Part shown: piece by piece, positions 35,045-44,286 of the stretch
Numbering within the stretch: the first letter of the stretch is position 1
Layout: each line of letters begins with the position of its first letter
Origin: Bacillus weihaiensis
Lineage (GTDB): Bacteria > Bacillota > Bacilli > Bacillales > Bacillaceae
NCBI RefSeq assembly: GCF_001889165.1
Contig: NZ_CP016020.1
Span: 3,632,501-3,696,500 of the forward strand
Length of the DNA: 64,000 nt
Direction of reading: 5' to 3'
The notes under the pieces: generated by a model
The model's input: the letters and a program-made list of their open reading frames with translations, nothing else
What the model was told of the DNA's origin: nothing
Databases searched by the model: none
Program-made: the position numbers and the translations under genes

Positions 35045-36934
35045 TTAACTATTCTCAATTTCCTCCACTAATAACGAAAGCTCTTCCCATCTTTCCATGG
35101 TTTCTTCAAGCTTCGTATCCACCTGTTCTTGCTCTTTATAAAGCTCTGTTACTTTTCCAAGGTCACTGCCTGCTGAAGCAATCTCTTGTTCAAGCTGCTC
35201 TTTTCTTTCCTCAAGTCCAGCAATCACGTCTTCAATTTGCTCCCATTCCTGCTGTTCCTTATAGGATAGTCGCTTTTTCTTTTCTTTCTTATATTCTGCT
35301 TTAACAGGAGCTGGTTCTTTTTCCTGCATCATTTCCTGTAGCTTCTTCTCCTCCATAAACTCTGAGTAGCTACCCTGGAAACGAGAAATTTGCCCACGTT
35401 CATCAAATACAACTAAGTGATCCACAACTCGATCTAAGAAATAACGATCATGTGATACGGTCAAAACGACACCTGGAAATTGATCAAGATAATCTTCTAA
35501 TACCGAAAGCGTCTGCGTATCAAGATCATTCGTCGGCTCATCTAGAAACAGGACATTTGGTTCTTCCATTAATACCTTCAACAAGTACAAACGACGTCGT
35601 TCTCCACCGGAAAGCTTTCGAATATACGTCCACTGGGCAGAGCGAGGGAACAAAAAGCGTTCTAGCATCTGTTCGGCAGTAATGACCTGATTGTCTATTG
35701 TATAAACAATCTCAGCCGTTTCTTTAATATACTCAATTACACGTAGATCTTCGTCCATCTCTTCATGTTCCTGTGTATAAAAACCAATTTTAACAGTCGT
35801 CCCAACCTCAACTGTCCCTGAATCAGCTGGAGTTCTTCCCGCCATAATATTGAGGAGCGTGGATTTCCCCGTTCCATTTGGACCAATAATCCCCAGTCTT
35901 TCACCTGGTGTGATTAAATAATGAAAATTCTTAATAAGCTGATTTCCATCATACGCCTTTGAAATATTCTCAAGCTCAAGAACTTTTTTTCCAAGACGCT
36001 GTGAGCCTATCGCAAAATCCATCTCCTGCTTAGCAGCTGGGCCCTTTTGATCCTGAAGATCCTCGACTCGACCAATTCGTGCCTTTTGCTTCGTTGTTCT
36101 AGCCTTCGCTCCACGCCTTAGCCACGCCAGCTCACGACGTAATAAATTCTGCCTTTTCTCTTCAGCATTCTCTTCATTGATTTCTCGTTCCGCCTTCTTC
36201 TCTAAGAACACTTCATAGTTTCCAGAATACGTGTAAAGCTTCCCTTGATCTAACTCGAAAATTTGGTTTGTTACCCTATTCAAGAAGTAACGATCATGCG
36301 TAATCAAGATAATCGAACCACGATATTGAGCCAAAAACCCCTCTAACCACTCAATCGTTTCGTTATCAAGATGGTTCGTTGGCTCATCCAAAATCAAAAT
36401 ATCAGCAGGCTGAATCAACGCTTTCGCAATCGCCACACGTTTCTTCTGTCCACCAGATAAATGAATGACAGGCTTTTGAAAATCAGTAATCCCAAGCTTG
36501 GTTAAAACCGTTTTCGCCACCGTATTCGCTTCCCACGCATCGTTTTGATCCATCTTCTGCTGCATATTCATTAAATGCTTAAGCTTTCTCTCATTTTCAG
36601 GGTCCTTCTCAAGCTCACTTAACGCCAGCTCATATTCGCGCATCACCTGCATAATCGGAGCATCCCCATAGTAAATCTGCTCCAAAATCGTCAGCCCCTC
36701 CACAAGCTCGGGCTGCTGTGGCAAATATTCTATTCGAAGCGTATTCGCATGCGTCAGCTCACCAGAATCCGCAGACTCTATCCCTGCAATCACCTTCAAC
36801 AAAGTCGACTTCCCAGTCCCATTTACACCAATCAAGCCAATCCTCTGCTTCGCCGCAATCGTAAACGAAATATGATCGAACAACGTCTTCTCACCATATG
36901 TTTTATATAAATTCTCCACTTGTAATATACTCAT
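35045..36934 (-). CDS. yfmR: ABC-F family ribosome-associated ATPase
   Basis: The start at 36934 (MSILQVENLYKTYGEKT) gives 629 residues, the B. subtilis YfmR length. Two ABC domains are present: GVNGTGKST, LSGGQKKR and ILILDEPTNHLD in the first; GPNGTGKST, LSGGERRR and VLFLDEPTNDLD in the second. A charged linker (about 240-300) and a C-terminal coiled coil (about 540-625) follow. There are no membrane segments. ABC-F proteins act on the ribosome; YfmR has been linked to relief of stalled translation. It is probably monocistronic. Confidence 0.92.
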   Translation of the reverse strand: MSILQVENLYKTYGEKTLFDHISFTIAAKQRIGLIGVNGTGKSTLLKVIAGIESADSGELTHANTLRIEYLPQQPELVEGLTILEQIYYGDAPIMQVMREYELALSELEKDPENERKLKHLMNMQQKMDQNDAWEANTVAKTVLTKLGITDFQKPVIHLSGGQKKRVAIAKALIQPADILILDEPTNHLDNETIEWLEGFLAQYRGSIILITHDRYFLNRVTNQIFELDQGKLYTYSGNYEVFLEKKAEREINEENAEEKRQNLLRRELAWLRRGAKARTTKQKARIGRVEDLQDQKGPAAKQEMDFAIGSQRLGKKVLELENISKAYDGNQLIKNFHYLITPGERLGIIGPNGTGKSTLLNIMAGRTPADSGTVEVGTTVKIGFYTQEHEEMDEDLRVIEYIKETAEIVYTIDNQVITAEQMLERFLFPRSAQWTYIRKLSGGERRRLYLLKVLMEEPNVLFLDEPTNDLDTQTLSVLEDYLDQFPGVVLTVSHDRYFLDRVVDHLVVFDERGQISRFQGSYSEFMEEKKLQEMMQEKEPAPVKAEYKKEKKKRLSYKEQQEWEQIEDVIAGLEERKEQLEQEIASAGSDLGKVTELYKEQEQVDTKLEETMERWEELSLLVEEIENS

Positions 36935-37306
36935 TATCCATTCAATCCTTCTACACAGTATGCATCTATTGTACAGCATATCCGAACTTTGTGCTAAGGG
37001 AAGGGAATACTCCCTCAACAACTTACGTACCAGCTTCATTGGAAAAAACAGACTAATCTTGTTGGGTCTTCACCAAATGTGATTCATACTTTAGCCGATA
37101 ATCGCTAAACTTTCCTGGTTCATCAACCATTCAACGTGTTCGATCCCACTATCATCACTTAATACCGCAATCTACCTAAAGATCTAAAAGCTACAATGTA
37201 TCAAGCTATATTTTTCACAATCCACCTTCGCTATTTCCCAACCTCCTCCATTCCCTCAACCAAAATAAAACCCACCTCCATCAATAGAAGCGGGTTCTTT
37301 AACCAA
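36935..37306. other. Intergenic stretch between yfmR and hemAT
   Basis: No gene is seen. AACCCGCTTC pairs with GAGGTGGGTT (37269-37297) and is followed by TTTTATTTT on the minus strand, so it is probably the hemAT terminator. The rest shows short stop-broken frames that I cannot assign. Confidence 0.5.
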
Positions 37307-38620
37307 TTATCTGTTTGCATCCTCTGCTTTCTCTAGTAAGTCATTAGCGAGTAAAGACAGTGTGCTTGTGGTGTGGTTGATTTCTTTGATCGACATGACG
37401 ATGGAGTCGAGGTCATGTTTGTTCCGGTCGAACATGGTGAGGTAGTTTTCCATTTCCATTTTCACGGTTATAAGTCCACCTTTAACTTGGGCAATTTTTG
37501 TTTGAGATTGCTTGGTGGATTGGTTCATTGTTTTCATGTTGTCGACGAGATCATTTGTTGAGCTGCTGTTTTTTTGGACAAGTGTTTTGATTTGGCTGCT
37601 CATGTTTTTCGAGTTTTCTGCTAGCTTGCGTACCTCGGCTGCGACGACGGCGAAGCCTTTTCCTTCTTCACCTGCTCTGGCGGCTTCGATTGATGCGTTT
37701 AATGCGAGAAGATTCGTTTGATCTGCGATTTCTTCAATGCTTTTGGTCATAGCAAGAATTTTATTCGAGTTATCCTGTAAATCAAGAATGCCTTGAATAG
37801 CCGTGTTCACGTCGTCGATGACTTCGTTAAAGGTGTCAATCATCGAGGTCATTTGCGCTTCATTTTCATTTGTTAAGTTCACAAGGTTTTTACTGCTTTT
37901 TTGGGTAATTTCTGTTTCGCTACGAATTTGTTCTGCTTTTGAGCTTGTTTCTTGAATGGTTGCTTCTGTTTCTTGAACAGATGCAGCAACCTCTTGGCTA
38001 ATTGACGTAAGCTCTTTTTGCAAGTGCTCTTTTGTACCATTTACCATCTCAAGTTCGTTCACCCTTGATTGGATATAGTTCTCAACAACTAATTGAGAGT
38101 CTAGATTTGTTAAGTGGGTGATTGCTAGTAAGAGTTTTGAGAGTTTTTCTGGTTGTGTTTCGTACTTTTTCACGATTTGTGGCACGATCAATGTGTTGAT
38201 CGCCGAATATGTAGCAATAAACCAAGCTGCTGGTAGATTTGCTCCGTTATGGGTACGACCAATTCTTTTCCTCATGTCAAAAAATTCCGCATCCAATTTT
38301 CCGCTTAATAGACTTTGAAAATAGCTGACAAATACATTGTTTAGTCGTTCTCTTGTGGTGTTTTCTTTTGCAATATTTGTGAGAAACGGCTGTTTATATA
38401 AGTGGTTCAGTACGTTGTCAAGAACCTCATTTAGCATGTCCTCCATAAATGGCTGTATCTCTTGAAGTAATTGTAAGTGCTCCTTCGTTACACCCATATA
38501 GCTTAAACGTGCTGCAATGGCACGATCATGAACAAGAACTACATCCTCTTGTTGTGGGAATTCCATTATAGGTAAAAATTCCTCTTGTATTACTCGAACT
38601 TTTTTTCCGAATCCTAACAT
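37307..38620 (-). CDS. hemAT: Haem-based aerotaxis transducer
   Basis: The 437-residue soluble receptor joins an N-terminal protoglobin domain (about 1-185) to an MCP signalling domain (about 230-437). The haem-binding His is residue 124 in [16 protein letters not shown]. The signalling tip is [21 protein letters not shown]. It has no membrane helices. It would bind oxygen and steer motility through CheA. I choose the ATG at 38620 (MLGFGKK), because GGAAGG lies 8 bases upstream; the earlier ATG abuts that site. Its promoter overlaps the control region of the divergent GntR operon. Confidence 0.93.
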   Translation of the reverse strand: MLGFGKKVRVIQEEFLPIMEFPQQEDVVLVHDRAIAARLSYMGVTKEHLQLLQEIQPFMEDMLNEVLDNVLNHLYKQPFLTNIAKENTTRERLNNVFVSYFQSLLSGKLDAEFFDMRKRIGRTHNGANLPAAWFIATYSAINTLIVPQIVKKYETQPEKLSKLLLAITHLTNLDSQLVVENYIQSRVNELEMVNGTKEHLQKELTSISQEVAASVQETEATIQETSSKAEQIRSETEITQKSSKNLVNLTNENEAQMTSMIDTFNEVIDDVNTAIQGILDLQDNSNKILAMTKSIEEIADQTNLLALNASIEAARAGEEGKGFAVVAAEVRKLAENSKNMSSQIKTLVQKNSSSTNDLVDNMKTMNQSTKQSQTKIAQVKGGLITVKMEMENYLTMFDRNKHDLDSIVMSIKEINHTTSTLSLLANDLLEKAEDANR

Positions 38621-38676
38621 TTTTCTCATCCTTCCAACGAAATCCTACGCAAATTGTATAACATTTGTACTAGTTT

Positions 38677-38705
38677 TGTATAGTTATTTCGTTCACCATT
38701 TTCAA
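38677..38705 (-). promoter_or_regulatory. Sigma-A promoter of hemAT
   Basis: On the minus strand TTGAAA and TATACA are 17 bases apart, about 60 bases before the start codon. I saw no sigma-D pattern here, unlike the receptor gene at 28499. Confidence 0.6.
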
Positions 38706-38717
38706 ATTAACTTTTTA

Positions 38718-38776
38718 TTGATTAAAATAGCGTTACAATGTAAAATCTAACTGTACTAAGATTCTTAATACAGTTA
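38718..38776 (+). promoter_or_regulatory. Promoter and operator of the GntR-ABC operon
   Basis: TTGATT (38718-38723) and TAAAAT (38741-38746) are 17 bases apart. Just downstream, TAACTGTA (38748-38755) and TACAGTTA (38769-38776) form an exact inverted repeat across the expected transcription start. This is where an autoregulatory GntR/YtrA-type repressor would block transcription. Confidence 0.75.
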
Positions 38777-38796
38777 AGACGAAAAGGGGGTTCAAG

Positions 38797-39177
38797 ATGT
38801 TTCAGTTAGATGTGAGAAGCAGAAAACCCATTTATGAGCAGCTAGTGGATAAAATTAAGGAATTGATTATTAGTGGAATCTTAACACCAGATGAGCAGCT
38901 CCCATCCGTTCGGGTGCTTTCTGGTCAGTTAACAGTGAATCCTAATACGATTCAGAGAGCCTATCGAGAGCTCGAAGCTCAAGGGTACCTTTATTCCATT
39001 AAAGGGAAAGGAAATTTCGTTTCAGCCATTGAGCATATGCCAAGTAATGACAAGCTTCAGGAATTAAAAAAAGAGATACAAACATTAATTGCAGAAGCGA
39101 TTTACCTCGGATTAACAAAGGAGGATCTCCATCTTCTCTTTGAACGAGCGAATCAAAAAACAAAGGGGGAGCATTAG
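38797..39177 (+). CDS. GntR-family transcriptional regulator (YtrA subfamily)
   Basis: The 126-residue protein has a winged helix (about 10-75) with KPIYEQLVDKIKELIISGIL, EQLPSVRVLSGQL and NPNTIQRAYRELEAQGYLYS, then only a short helical tail, the YtrA/YhcF layout used by regulators of linked ABC transporters. AAAAGGGGG precedes the ATG. It is the first gene of a three-gene operon and probably represses it through the inverted repeat at 38748-38776. Confidence 0.9.
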   Translation: MFQLDVRSRKPIYEQLVDKIKELIISGILTPDEQLPSVRVLSGQLTVNPNTIQRAYRELEAQGYLYSIKGKGNFVSAIEHMPSNDKLQELKKEIQTLIAEAIYLGLTKEDLHLLFERANQKTKGEH

Positions 39178-39179
39178 GG

Positions 39180-40082
39180 ATGATACAAGTACATTCCATT
39201 TCCAAAAAATACAATCAACAGCTAGCTGTACAACAGTTGTCCCTTTCTGTTCAAAAGGGTTCAATTTATGGATTATTAGGTTCAAACGGCGCGGGGAAAA
39301 CATCGTTGTTAAAGATGATGGCTGGGATTAATCGACCTAATTCAGGTTCGATTCTCATAGATGGCTCACCTTTATATGAAAACATGTCCGTTAAAGAACG
39401 TGTGGTTTTTATCCCTGATACTCTTTACTTCTTCCCTCAGGCTACCATTACCCAGTTGGCCCAGCAGTATAAAGCATTTTATCCTAAGTGGAGTGAAGAA
39501 CGATTTCAGCGATTGAAGGCCGCGTTTACGATTGATGTAAATAAAAAAGTTCATCGACTATCAAAGGGAATGAAGCGACAGGTTGCCTTTTGGCTTGCTC
39601 TTTCTGCTATGCCGGATGTGCTTATTTTAGATGAACCGATTGATGGTCTTGACCCTGTCATGAGACAAAAAATTAAGAATCTCTTGTTTCAGGATGTTGC
39701 AGAACGAGAAATGACAGTCATCATCTCCTCTCATAATCTTAGAGAAATCGAGGATCTTTGTGATCACGTCGGGATTATGCATAAGGGAAAAATTCTACTT
39801 GAGAAGCAGCTAGACGATTTGAAGTCAGATACACATAAGATCCAGCTAGCGCTAAAAGACCCTACGCATGAGGAGCATTTACTTAACCAATTCACCATTC
39901 TCCATCGTGAGAAAAGAGGAAGTGTGTCACTTCTAATTGTTCGAGGTGAGGAAGAGAAAATTCAAAAGATTATTCGCGCGCATGACGTGATTCTCTTTGA
40001 TTTACTTCCTTTAACGTTAGAGGAGATTTTCATTTATGAAATGGAGGATACAGGCTATGAAATTGAAAACATCCTTCTTTAA
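39180..40082 (+). CDS. ABC transporter ATP-binding protein
   Basis: The 300-residue ATPase has Walker A GSNGAGKTS, a somewhat degenerate signature RLSKGMKRQ and Walker B VLILDEPIDGLD, with a C-terminal extension (about 215-300) typical of exporter ATPases. It starts 2 bases after the GntR stop and overlaps the permease gene by 26 bases. The substrate is unknown. Confidence 0.9.
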   Translation: MIQVHSISKKYNQQLAVQQLSLSVQKGSIYGLLGSNGAGKTSLLKMMAGINRPNSGSILIDGSPLYENMSVKERVVFIPDTLYFFPQATITQLAQQYKAFYPKWSEERFQRLKAAFTIDVNKKVHRLSKGMKRQVAFWLALSAMPDVLILDEPIDGLDPVMRQKIKNLLFQDVAEREMTVIISSHNLREIEDLCDHVGIMHKGKILLEKQLDDLKSDTHKIQLALKDPTHEEHLLNQFTILHREKRGSVSLLIVRGEEEKIQKIIRAHDVILFDLLPLTLEEIFIYEMEDTGYEIENILL

Positions 40083-42069
40083 AAAACAAATCATTCGTCA
40101 GGATGTAAGACAATTTGGATGGATTAGCATCGTCTTTTTCCTCCTATTGTGTTTCATTATACCCTTGGAACTGCTTCAACTATCATCAAGTGATTTCTTG
40201 ACATATAACGAATATCAAGATTACTTCGCCATTAATACAGAGCTTCAAATTATGATTTTACTTAGCCTTCCTGTAGCAGCTGGTTTGTTACTTTTTCGCT
40301 ATATACACAATGAAGCTGCTGTAGATATGGTTCACAGCTTACCTATTAGAAGAGAATCACTGTACGTTAGTCATCTGTTGAGTGGATTAGTCATGCTACT
40401 TGTGCCTATTCTTCTGACATCTGTCATTACCTATTTTGTGACAAGATCAATTCCGGAATTTCATGATATCCTAACCGTTTCTGAGCTAATGAGTTGGACT
40501 GGTCTGATTATCGTCTTAACCTGTATGTTCTTCACCTTTACTGTTATGGTTGGAATGATTACTGGCTTATCAACAGCACATGCAGTTTTAACGTATATTT
40601 TCTTATTTTTACCGATTGGCTTAACGACAATGATCACATACAACTTATCTTTTTTATTATTCGGATACGCCTCTTCCCTTTTAAACGAGAAGATATATTA
40701 CCTGTCTCCTTTTACCCGTTTTATCCGAGTATGGGACAATAATATAATGTATTCAGCAGGAGAGGTCATGATCTATATCTTGCTAACCGTCCTGTTCATT
40801 ATTGTTGGCTTATTCTTCTACAAAGGTAGACAGCTAGAACGTGCAACGGAAGTAATCACCTTTACCTTCCTAAAGCCTGTTTTCAAATACGGTGTAACGT
40901 TCTGTAGCATGCTTGTGGGGGGAACATATTATTCTGCTACAACTTCTGCAAACTTTAGCTGGCTCATCTTTGGCTACATTTTGGGCGCATTAATCGGCTA
41001 CACAGCTGCAGAAATGATACTCCAGAAAACATGGCGAATTTTTCAACTGAAGATGTTTACTGGGTACGTCATTTATATGGTTATTTTCGGTGTGATCTTC
41101 ATTAGTATAGAGAATGATTATCTTCAGTACGAAAGTAAATTACCGAGAATGGACCAAATTCAAAATGTGTACTTTGGAGACACATATTTTTTACATGAAG
41201 AAACTGAAAACAAGGCATTATATTCAGATTCCAAGCTTTACATCCAGGCTGTACGGGAATTACATGAACATATTTTAGAAGAGAGAGAGTACATTCAGTC
41301 TGTTAAATCTGATTCAGAAATTCGGATAAGCTACCAATCTATTGTTTATCGCTTGAATAACGGACAGCTTTTCAAAAGGGAATATCGAATCCCCATTGAG
41401 CTTTTAGAAGATAAATTACAAATTGTCATGGAATCAGATGAGTATAAAGCGAATCTACCTGAGATTAGACAAATTGATGAAACGTCCGATCCAATTGATA
41501 TTCGCCTTTTCCCACATGCACCTGGCTTCTCGCCAGTCACCATTTCAGACAAAGGAGAAATTCAAGAGCTACAAGAAGCTATTAGTAAAGATGTAAAATC
41601 TCAAACTATGGATGACCTATTATATCGTTCATCTACTTTTGGTTATATCGAATTATCATACGAACCGGAAAAAACAAAGCTTCCAGGAATGGAACCTGTT
41701 CCTACCGAAACGATTCATATTGATTGGAGAAAGTCCTTTAAACATACGGAAGAATGGCTAAAGGAAAGAGGCTACTATGAGAAATTAACGATTACGGAAG
41801 CTGATTTAGCGCAGGTCGAACTGATGAAAATCTCTCCTCAAGAACCGAACAAAGAATACTTAGCAACCGAGGAATACTTTCAACAAGCAACAGAAACATT
41901 ACCTATTACTGAAAAGGAGGAAATCGAAAACATATTGGCCTACTTCAATAGGGATTACTCAAGCGACCATATCTATTATGTAAAGCTCACCCTTAAAAAC
42001 GGTCAAACCTGGTACGGATCCCTTGAGGAGGAAAAGATACTAGAAAGTATTAAAAAGAAAGTAGATTGA
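40057..42069 (+). CDS. ABC-2-type permease with large C-terminal external domain
   Basis: The ATG at 40057 has GGAGG 9 bases upstream, inside the ATPase gene. The 670-residue protein has about eight to nine helices in the first 340 residues, then a hydrophilic domain (about 350-670) with no membrane segments, presumably outside the cell. I do not recognise its function. With the GntR regulator and ATPase it forms an exporter of the YtrBC-like type, often induced by envelope stress or peptide antibiotics; that role is inference. Confidence 0.8.
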   Translation: MKLKTSFFKKQIIRQDVRQFGWISIVFFLLLCFIIPLELLQLSSSDFLTYNEYQDYFAINTELQIMILLSLPVAAGLLLFRYIHNEAAVDMVHSLPIRRESLYVSHLLSGLVMLLVPILLTSVITYFVTRSIPEFHDILTVSELMSWTGLIIVLTCMFFTFTVMVGMITGLSTAHAVLTYIFLFLPIGLTTMITYNLSFLLFGYASSLLNEKIYYLSPFTRFIRVWDNNIMYSAGEVMIYILLTVLFIIVGLFFYKGRQLERATEVITFTFLKPVFKYGVTFCSMLVGGTYYSATTSANFSWLIFGYILGALIGYTAAEMILQKTWRIFQLKMFTGYVIYMVIFGVIFISIENDYLQYESKLPRMDQIQNVYFGDTYFLHEETENKALYSDSKLYIQAVRELHEHILEEREYIQSVKSDSEIRISYQSIVYRLNNGQLFKREYRIPIELLEDKLQIVMESDEYKANLPEIRQIDETSDPIDIRLFPHAPGFSPVTISDKGEIQELQEAISKDVKSQTMDDLLYRSSTFGYIELSYEPEKTKLPGMEPVPTETIHIDWRKSFKHTEEWLKERGYYEKLTITEADLAQVELMKISPQEPNKEYLATEEYFQQATETLPITEKEEIENILAYFNRDYSSDHIYYVKLTLKNGQTWYGSLEEEKILESIKKKVD

Positions 42070-42088
42070 TTAGCAGGATGATAAATGG

Positions 42089-42227
42089 AAGAGACTGGGA
42101 CAAAATAAAGAGCCAGGCATCCTCCGATACAAACTATTGTGTGCACTAGATAAATCAGTGCGTACATATAGTCGTTACGATAAGGTGCCAGGCACTTCTG
42201 TCTCCTTCTGTCCCAGCCTCTTTTTTT
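42089..42227 (+). terminator. Terminator-like GAGACTGGGACA repeat after the ABC operon
   Basis: AAGAGACTGGGACA (42089-42102) pairs with TGTCCCAGCCTCTT (42209-42222) with one mismatch and is followed by seven T in total. Inside lie AGCCAGGCAT and GGTGCCAGGCAC, linking it to the palindromes at 12 and 21 kb. The outer arms match the start of the modular repeats at 28199 and 31104. Confidence 0.7.
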
Positions 42228-42334
42228 AGTTGCTGCTAGGGCAAAATCCCAAGTGCAGAAATCTCCCCTTAGATAAAAGGGTTTTTCTCTCTGTATAGAG
42301 CGAGTGACAATCTTAGTTTGCGTAGTAATCGATG

Positions 42335-42368
42335 AAAAACCTGGTGATGTGCACATCACCAGGTTTTT
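42335..42368. terminator. Hairpin downstream of the short spore protein gene
   Basis: AAAAACCTGGTGATG pairs perfectly with its complement around TGCA. T runs on both strands make it bidirectional. Confidence 0.85.
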
Positions 42369-42370
42369 CG

Positions 42371-42526
42371 TTATTTTTTATTCGTTTGTTTCCCGCTCTT
42401 TTTTTGGCTTTGATGCTGGCTATTGCCAATTTGGAAGTCGCTACCTAATTCCACTTCGTTTTCACCCTGTTGCTTGGCAATTTGCTGGGCAGATTGTTCT
42501 TTATTTTGCTTCCCTTGCTTTGACAT
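42371..42526 (-). CDS. Short gamma-type small acid-soluble spore protein-like protein (51 aa)
   Basis: GAGGAGGGA lies 8 bases before the ATG. The peptide, MSKQGKQNKEQSAQQIAKQQ then GENEVELGSDFQIGNSQ, is Gln/Lys-rich and hydrophilic. The SAQQIAKQQ and GSDFQI pieces recall the NAQQVRKQN and GTEFASE repeats of gamma-type SASP (SspE), but with only one unit. The sigma-G-like promoter supports forespore expression. It is shorter than usual, so the family call is moderate. Confidence 0.65.
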   Translation of the reverse strand: MSKQGKQNKEQSAQQIAKQQGENEVELGSDFQIGNSQHQSQKKSGKQTNKK

Positions 42527-42556
42527 TCGTACATCCCTCCTCTTTCATGATTTTTA

Positions 42557-42585
42557 TATTTTGTACAAAGAGGGGAAAATCATAC
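42557..42585 (-). promoter_or_regulatory. Forespore (sigma-G-like) promoter
   Basis: On the minus strand GTATG and CAAAATA are 17 bases apart, fitting the GHATR/CATNNTA pattern with mismatches only at the variable centre. It lies about 30 bases before the short spore gene. Confidence 0.5.
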
Positions 42586-42639
42586 GCATGACATGATTCC
42601 TGTTATATAGTCAAACGCGAACATTTTTCTTGCGTAAAA

Positions 42640-42668
42640 AAACCGATTATCGCCACGATAATCGGTTT
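42640..42668 (-). terminator. Terminator of the second AGCS symporter gene
   Basis: AAACCGATTATCG pairs perfectly with its complement around a 3-base loop and is followed by a T run on the minus strand. Confidence 0.88.
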
Positions 42669-42679
42669 CTTCTTCCCTT

Positions 42680-44134
42680 TTAAGATGCTTGATCTTTATC
42701 CTTTTTATAGTCTACTTCCCAATAATCTGCGTTTTTAATACCCAATGCTTTCGGGTCAAAAACAGGATCAATTCCTTGCTTCTTCTGATTCTCATAATCT
42801 TTAAGAGCTACTAATGCAGGCTTTGCTAGAATTAGAATGGCAATCAAGTTCAGCCACACCATGAGTCCTAACCCTACATCACCTAAAGCCCATGCTAATG
42901 CTGCTTCATTTGTCGCACCGTAGAACGTAGCTCCAAGGAGGACAACTTTTAAAACAAACATAGCCCATTTACTATTTGTAACACGCGTTAAGTAGGCAAC
43001 ATTTGTTTCTGCGATATAGTAATAAGCCATGATTGTTGTGAAAGCAAAGAAGAAAAGTGATACCGCTACGAAACCAGCTCCAAACCCAGGAAGAACCGAT
43101 TCAATCGCTGCTTGTGTATAACCAGGTCCTGCCTCAACTCCTTCTAGATTGCTCACAATCACTGTTCCGTCCGGAGCCTCTGTGTTATACATACCTGTAA
43201 ATAAGATCATAAATGCAGTAGCCGAACAAACAAATAAGGTATCAATATAGACAGAGAATGCTTGAACTAAGCCTTGCTTTGCAGGGTGAGATACTTCTGC
43301 TGCTGCCGCTGCGTGTGGACCTGTACCTTGACCCGCTTCATTAGAGTAAATCCCTCGTTTTACTCCCCATGCAATCGCTGCACCAACGATACCGCCAAAA
43401 GCAGAATCAAGGGCAAATGCACTTCTAAAAATTAAGCCTAGAACAGCCGGAAGTTCTCCGATATTTGCTAACACAATTATAAGTGACACGAGGATATACC
43501 CAATTGCCATAAATGGTACGACAAATTGAGCAACGTTCGCAATACGTTTTATTCCACCGAAAATAATAACCCCAATTAATGCAACAAGAATGATACCCGT
43601 TATCGTTGTATCTAGATTAAATGCATTCTCTAATCCAACTGCGATGGAATTTGATTGGATACCAGGCATTAATAAGCTCATCGCTAAAATAGCTGCGATC
43701 GCAAAGGTAACAGCAAACCATTTCCAGCCAATTCCTTTTTCAATATAGTATGCTGGACCCCCACGGTATTCACCGTCTTGCTTCACTTTGTAGATCTGTG
43801 CAAGAGTCGATTCTATGAATGCGCTTGAAGCACCAATGAATGCGATTGTCCACATCCAAAACACAGCTCCAGGTCCACCAAATGCAATAGCGGTCGCTGT
43901 ACCAGCAATATTACCAGTACCTACACGACCTGATAGTGCAATAGCAAGTGCTTGGAATGATGATACCCCAGCTTTAGAGCTCTTTCCTTTGAACATGAGC
44001 GTAACCATTTCTTTAACATGCCTTACCTGTAAAAAACGTGTAAGAATAGAAAATAAAAGACCAACTGCAAGACAAATGTAGATGACAGGTGTACTCCAAA
44101 GCACATCATTCAAACCATTAACGAATGTTTCCAA
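42680..44134 (-). CDS. Alanine/glycine:cation symporter (AGCS family)
   Basis: The 484-residue sodium-coupled transporter shows ALSGRVGTGNIAGTATAIAFG, GPGAVFWMWTIAFIGASSAF, GGPAYYIEKG and YSNEAGQGTGPHAAAAAE. The RVGTGNIAG form of the motif differs from the first AGCS protein at 25024, so the two are ancient paralogues rather than a recent copy. The TTG start has AAAGGGGG about 8 bases upstream. It is monocistronic with terminators on both sides. Confidence 0.92.
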   Translation of the reverse strand: METFVNGLNDVLWSTPVIYICLAVGLLFSILTRFLQVRHVKEMVTLMFKGKSSKAGVSSFQALAIALSGRVGTGNIAGTATAIAFGGPGAVFWMWTIAFIGASSAFIESTLAQIYKVKQDGEYRGGPAYYIEKGIGWKWFAVTFAIAAILAMSLLMPGIQSNSIAVGLENAFNLDTTITGIILVALIGVIIFGGIKRIANVAQFVVPFMAIGYILVSLIIVLANIGELPAVLGLIFRSAFALDSAFGGIVGAAIAWGVKRGIYSNEAGQGTGPHAAAAAEVSHPAKQGLVQAFSVYIDTLFVCSATAFMILFTGMYNTEAPDGTVIVSNLEGVEAGPGYTQAAIESVLPGFGAGFVAVSLFFFAFTTIMAYYYIAETNVAYLTRVTNSKWAMFVLKVVLLGATFYGATNEAALAWALGDVGLGLMVWLNLIAILILAKPALVALKDYENQKKQGIDPVFDPKALGIKNADYWEVDYKKDKDQAS

Positions 44135-44207
44135 CCTAATACCCCCTTTTTTTGAATAGACAGAATTTTCTTTATAGAAAAAGTATAATAAATATTCTGT
44201 TATAAAA

Positions 44208-44237
44208 CAACAAAAATGTGAGATAACCTCACATTTT
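44208..44237 (-). terminator. Hairpin between glpQ and the AGCS gene
   Basis: AAAATGTGAG pairs perfectly with CTCACATTTT across 5 bases and is followed by TTGTTGTTTT on the minus strand, about 50 bases after the glpQ stop. Confidence 0.8.
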
Positions 44238-44286
44238 ATTTATATCCTAGTAAAATATTAGCGACAGCCTTGGAAATTCTTGTCTC

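Noticed and set aside
44135-44286. Glycine riboswitch before the AGCS symporter gene
   Set aside because: The upstream region is too short and shows only a simple terminator hairpin.
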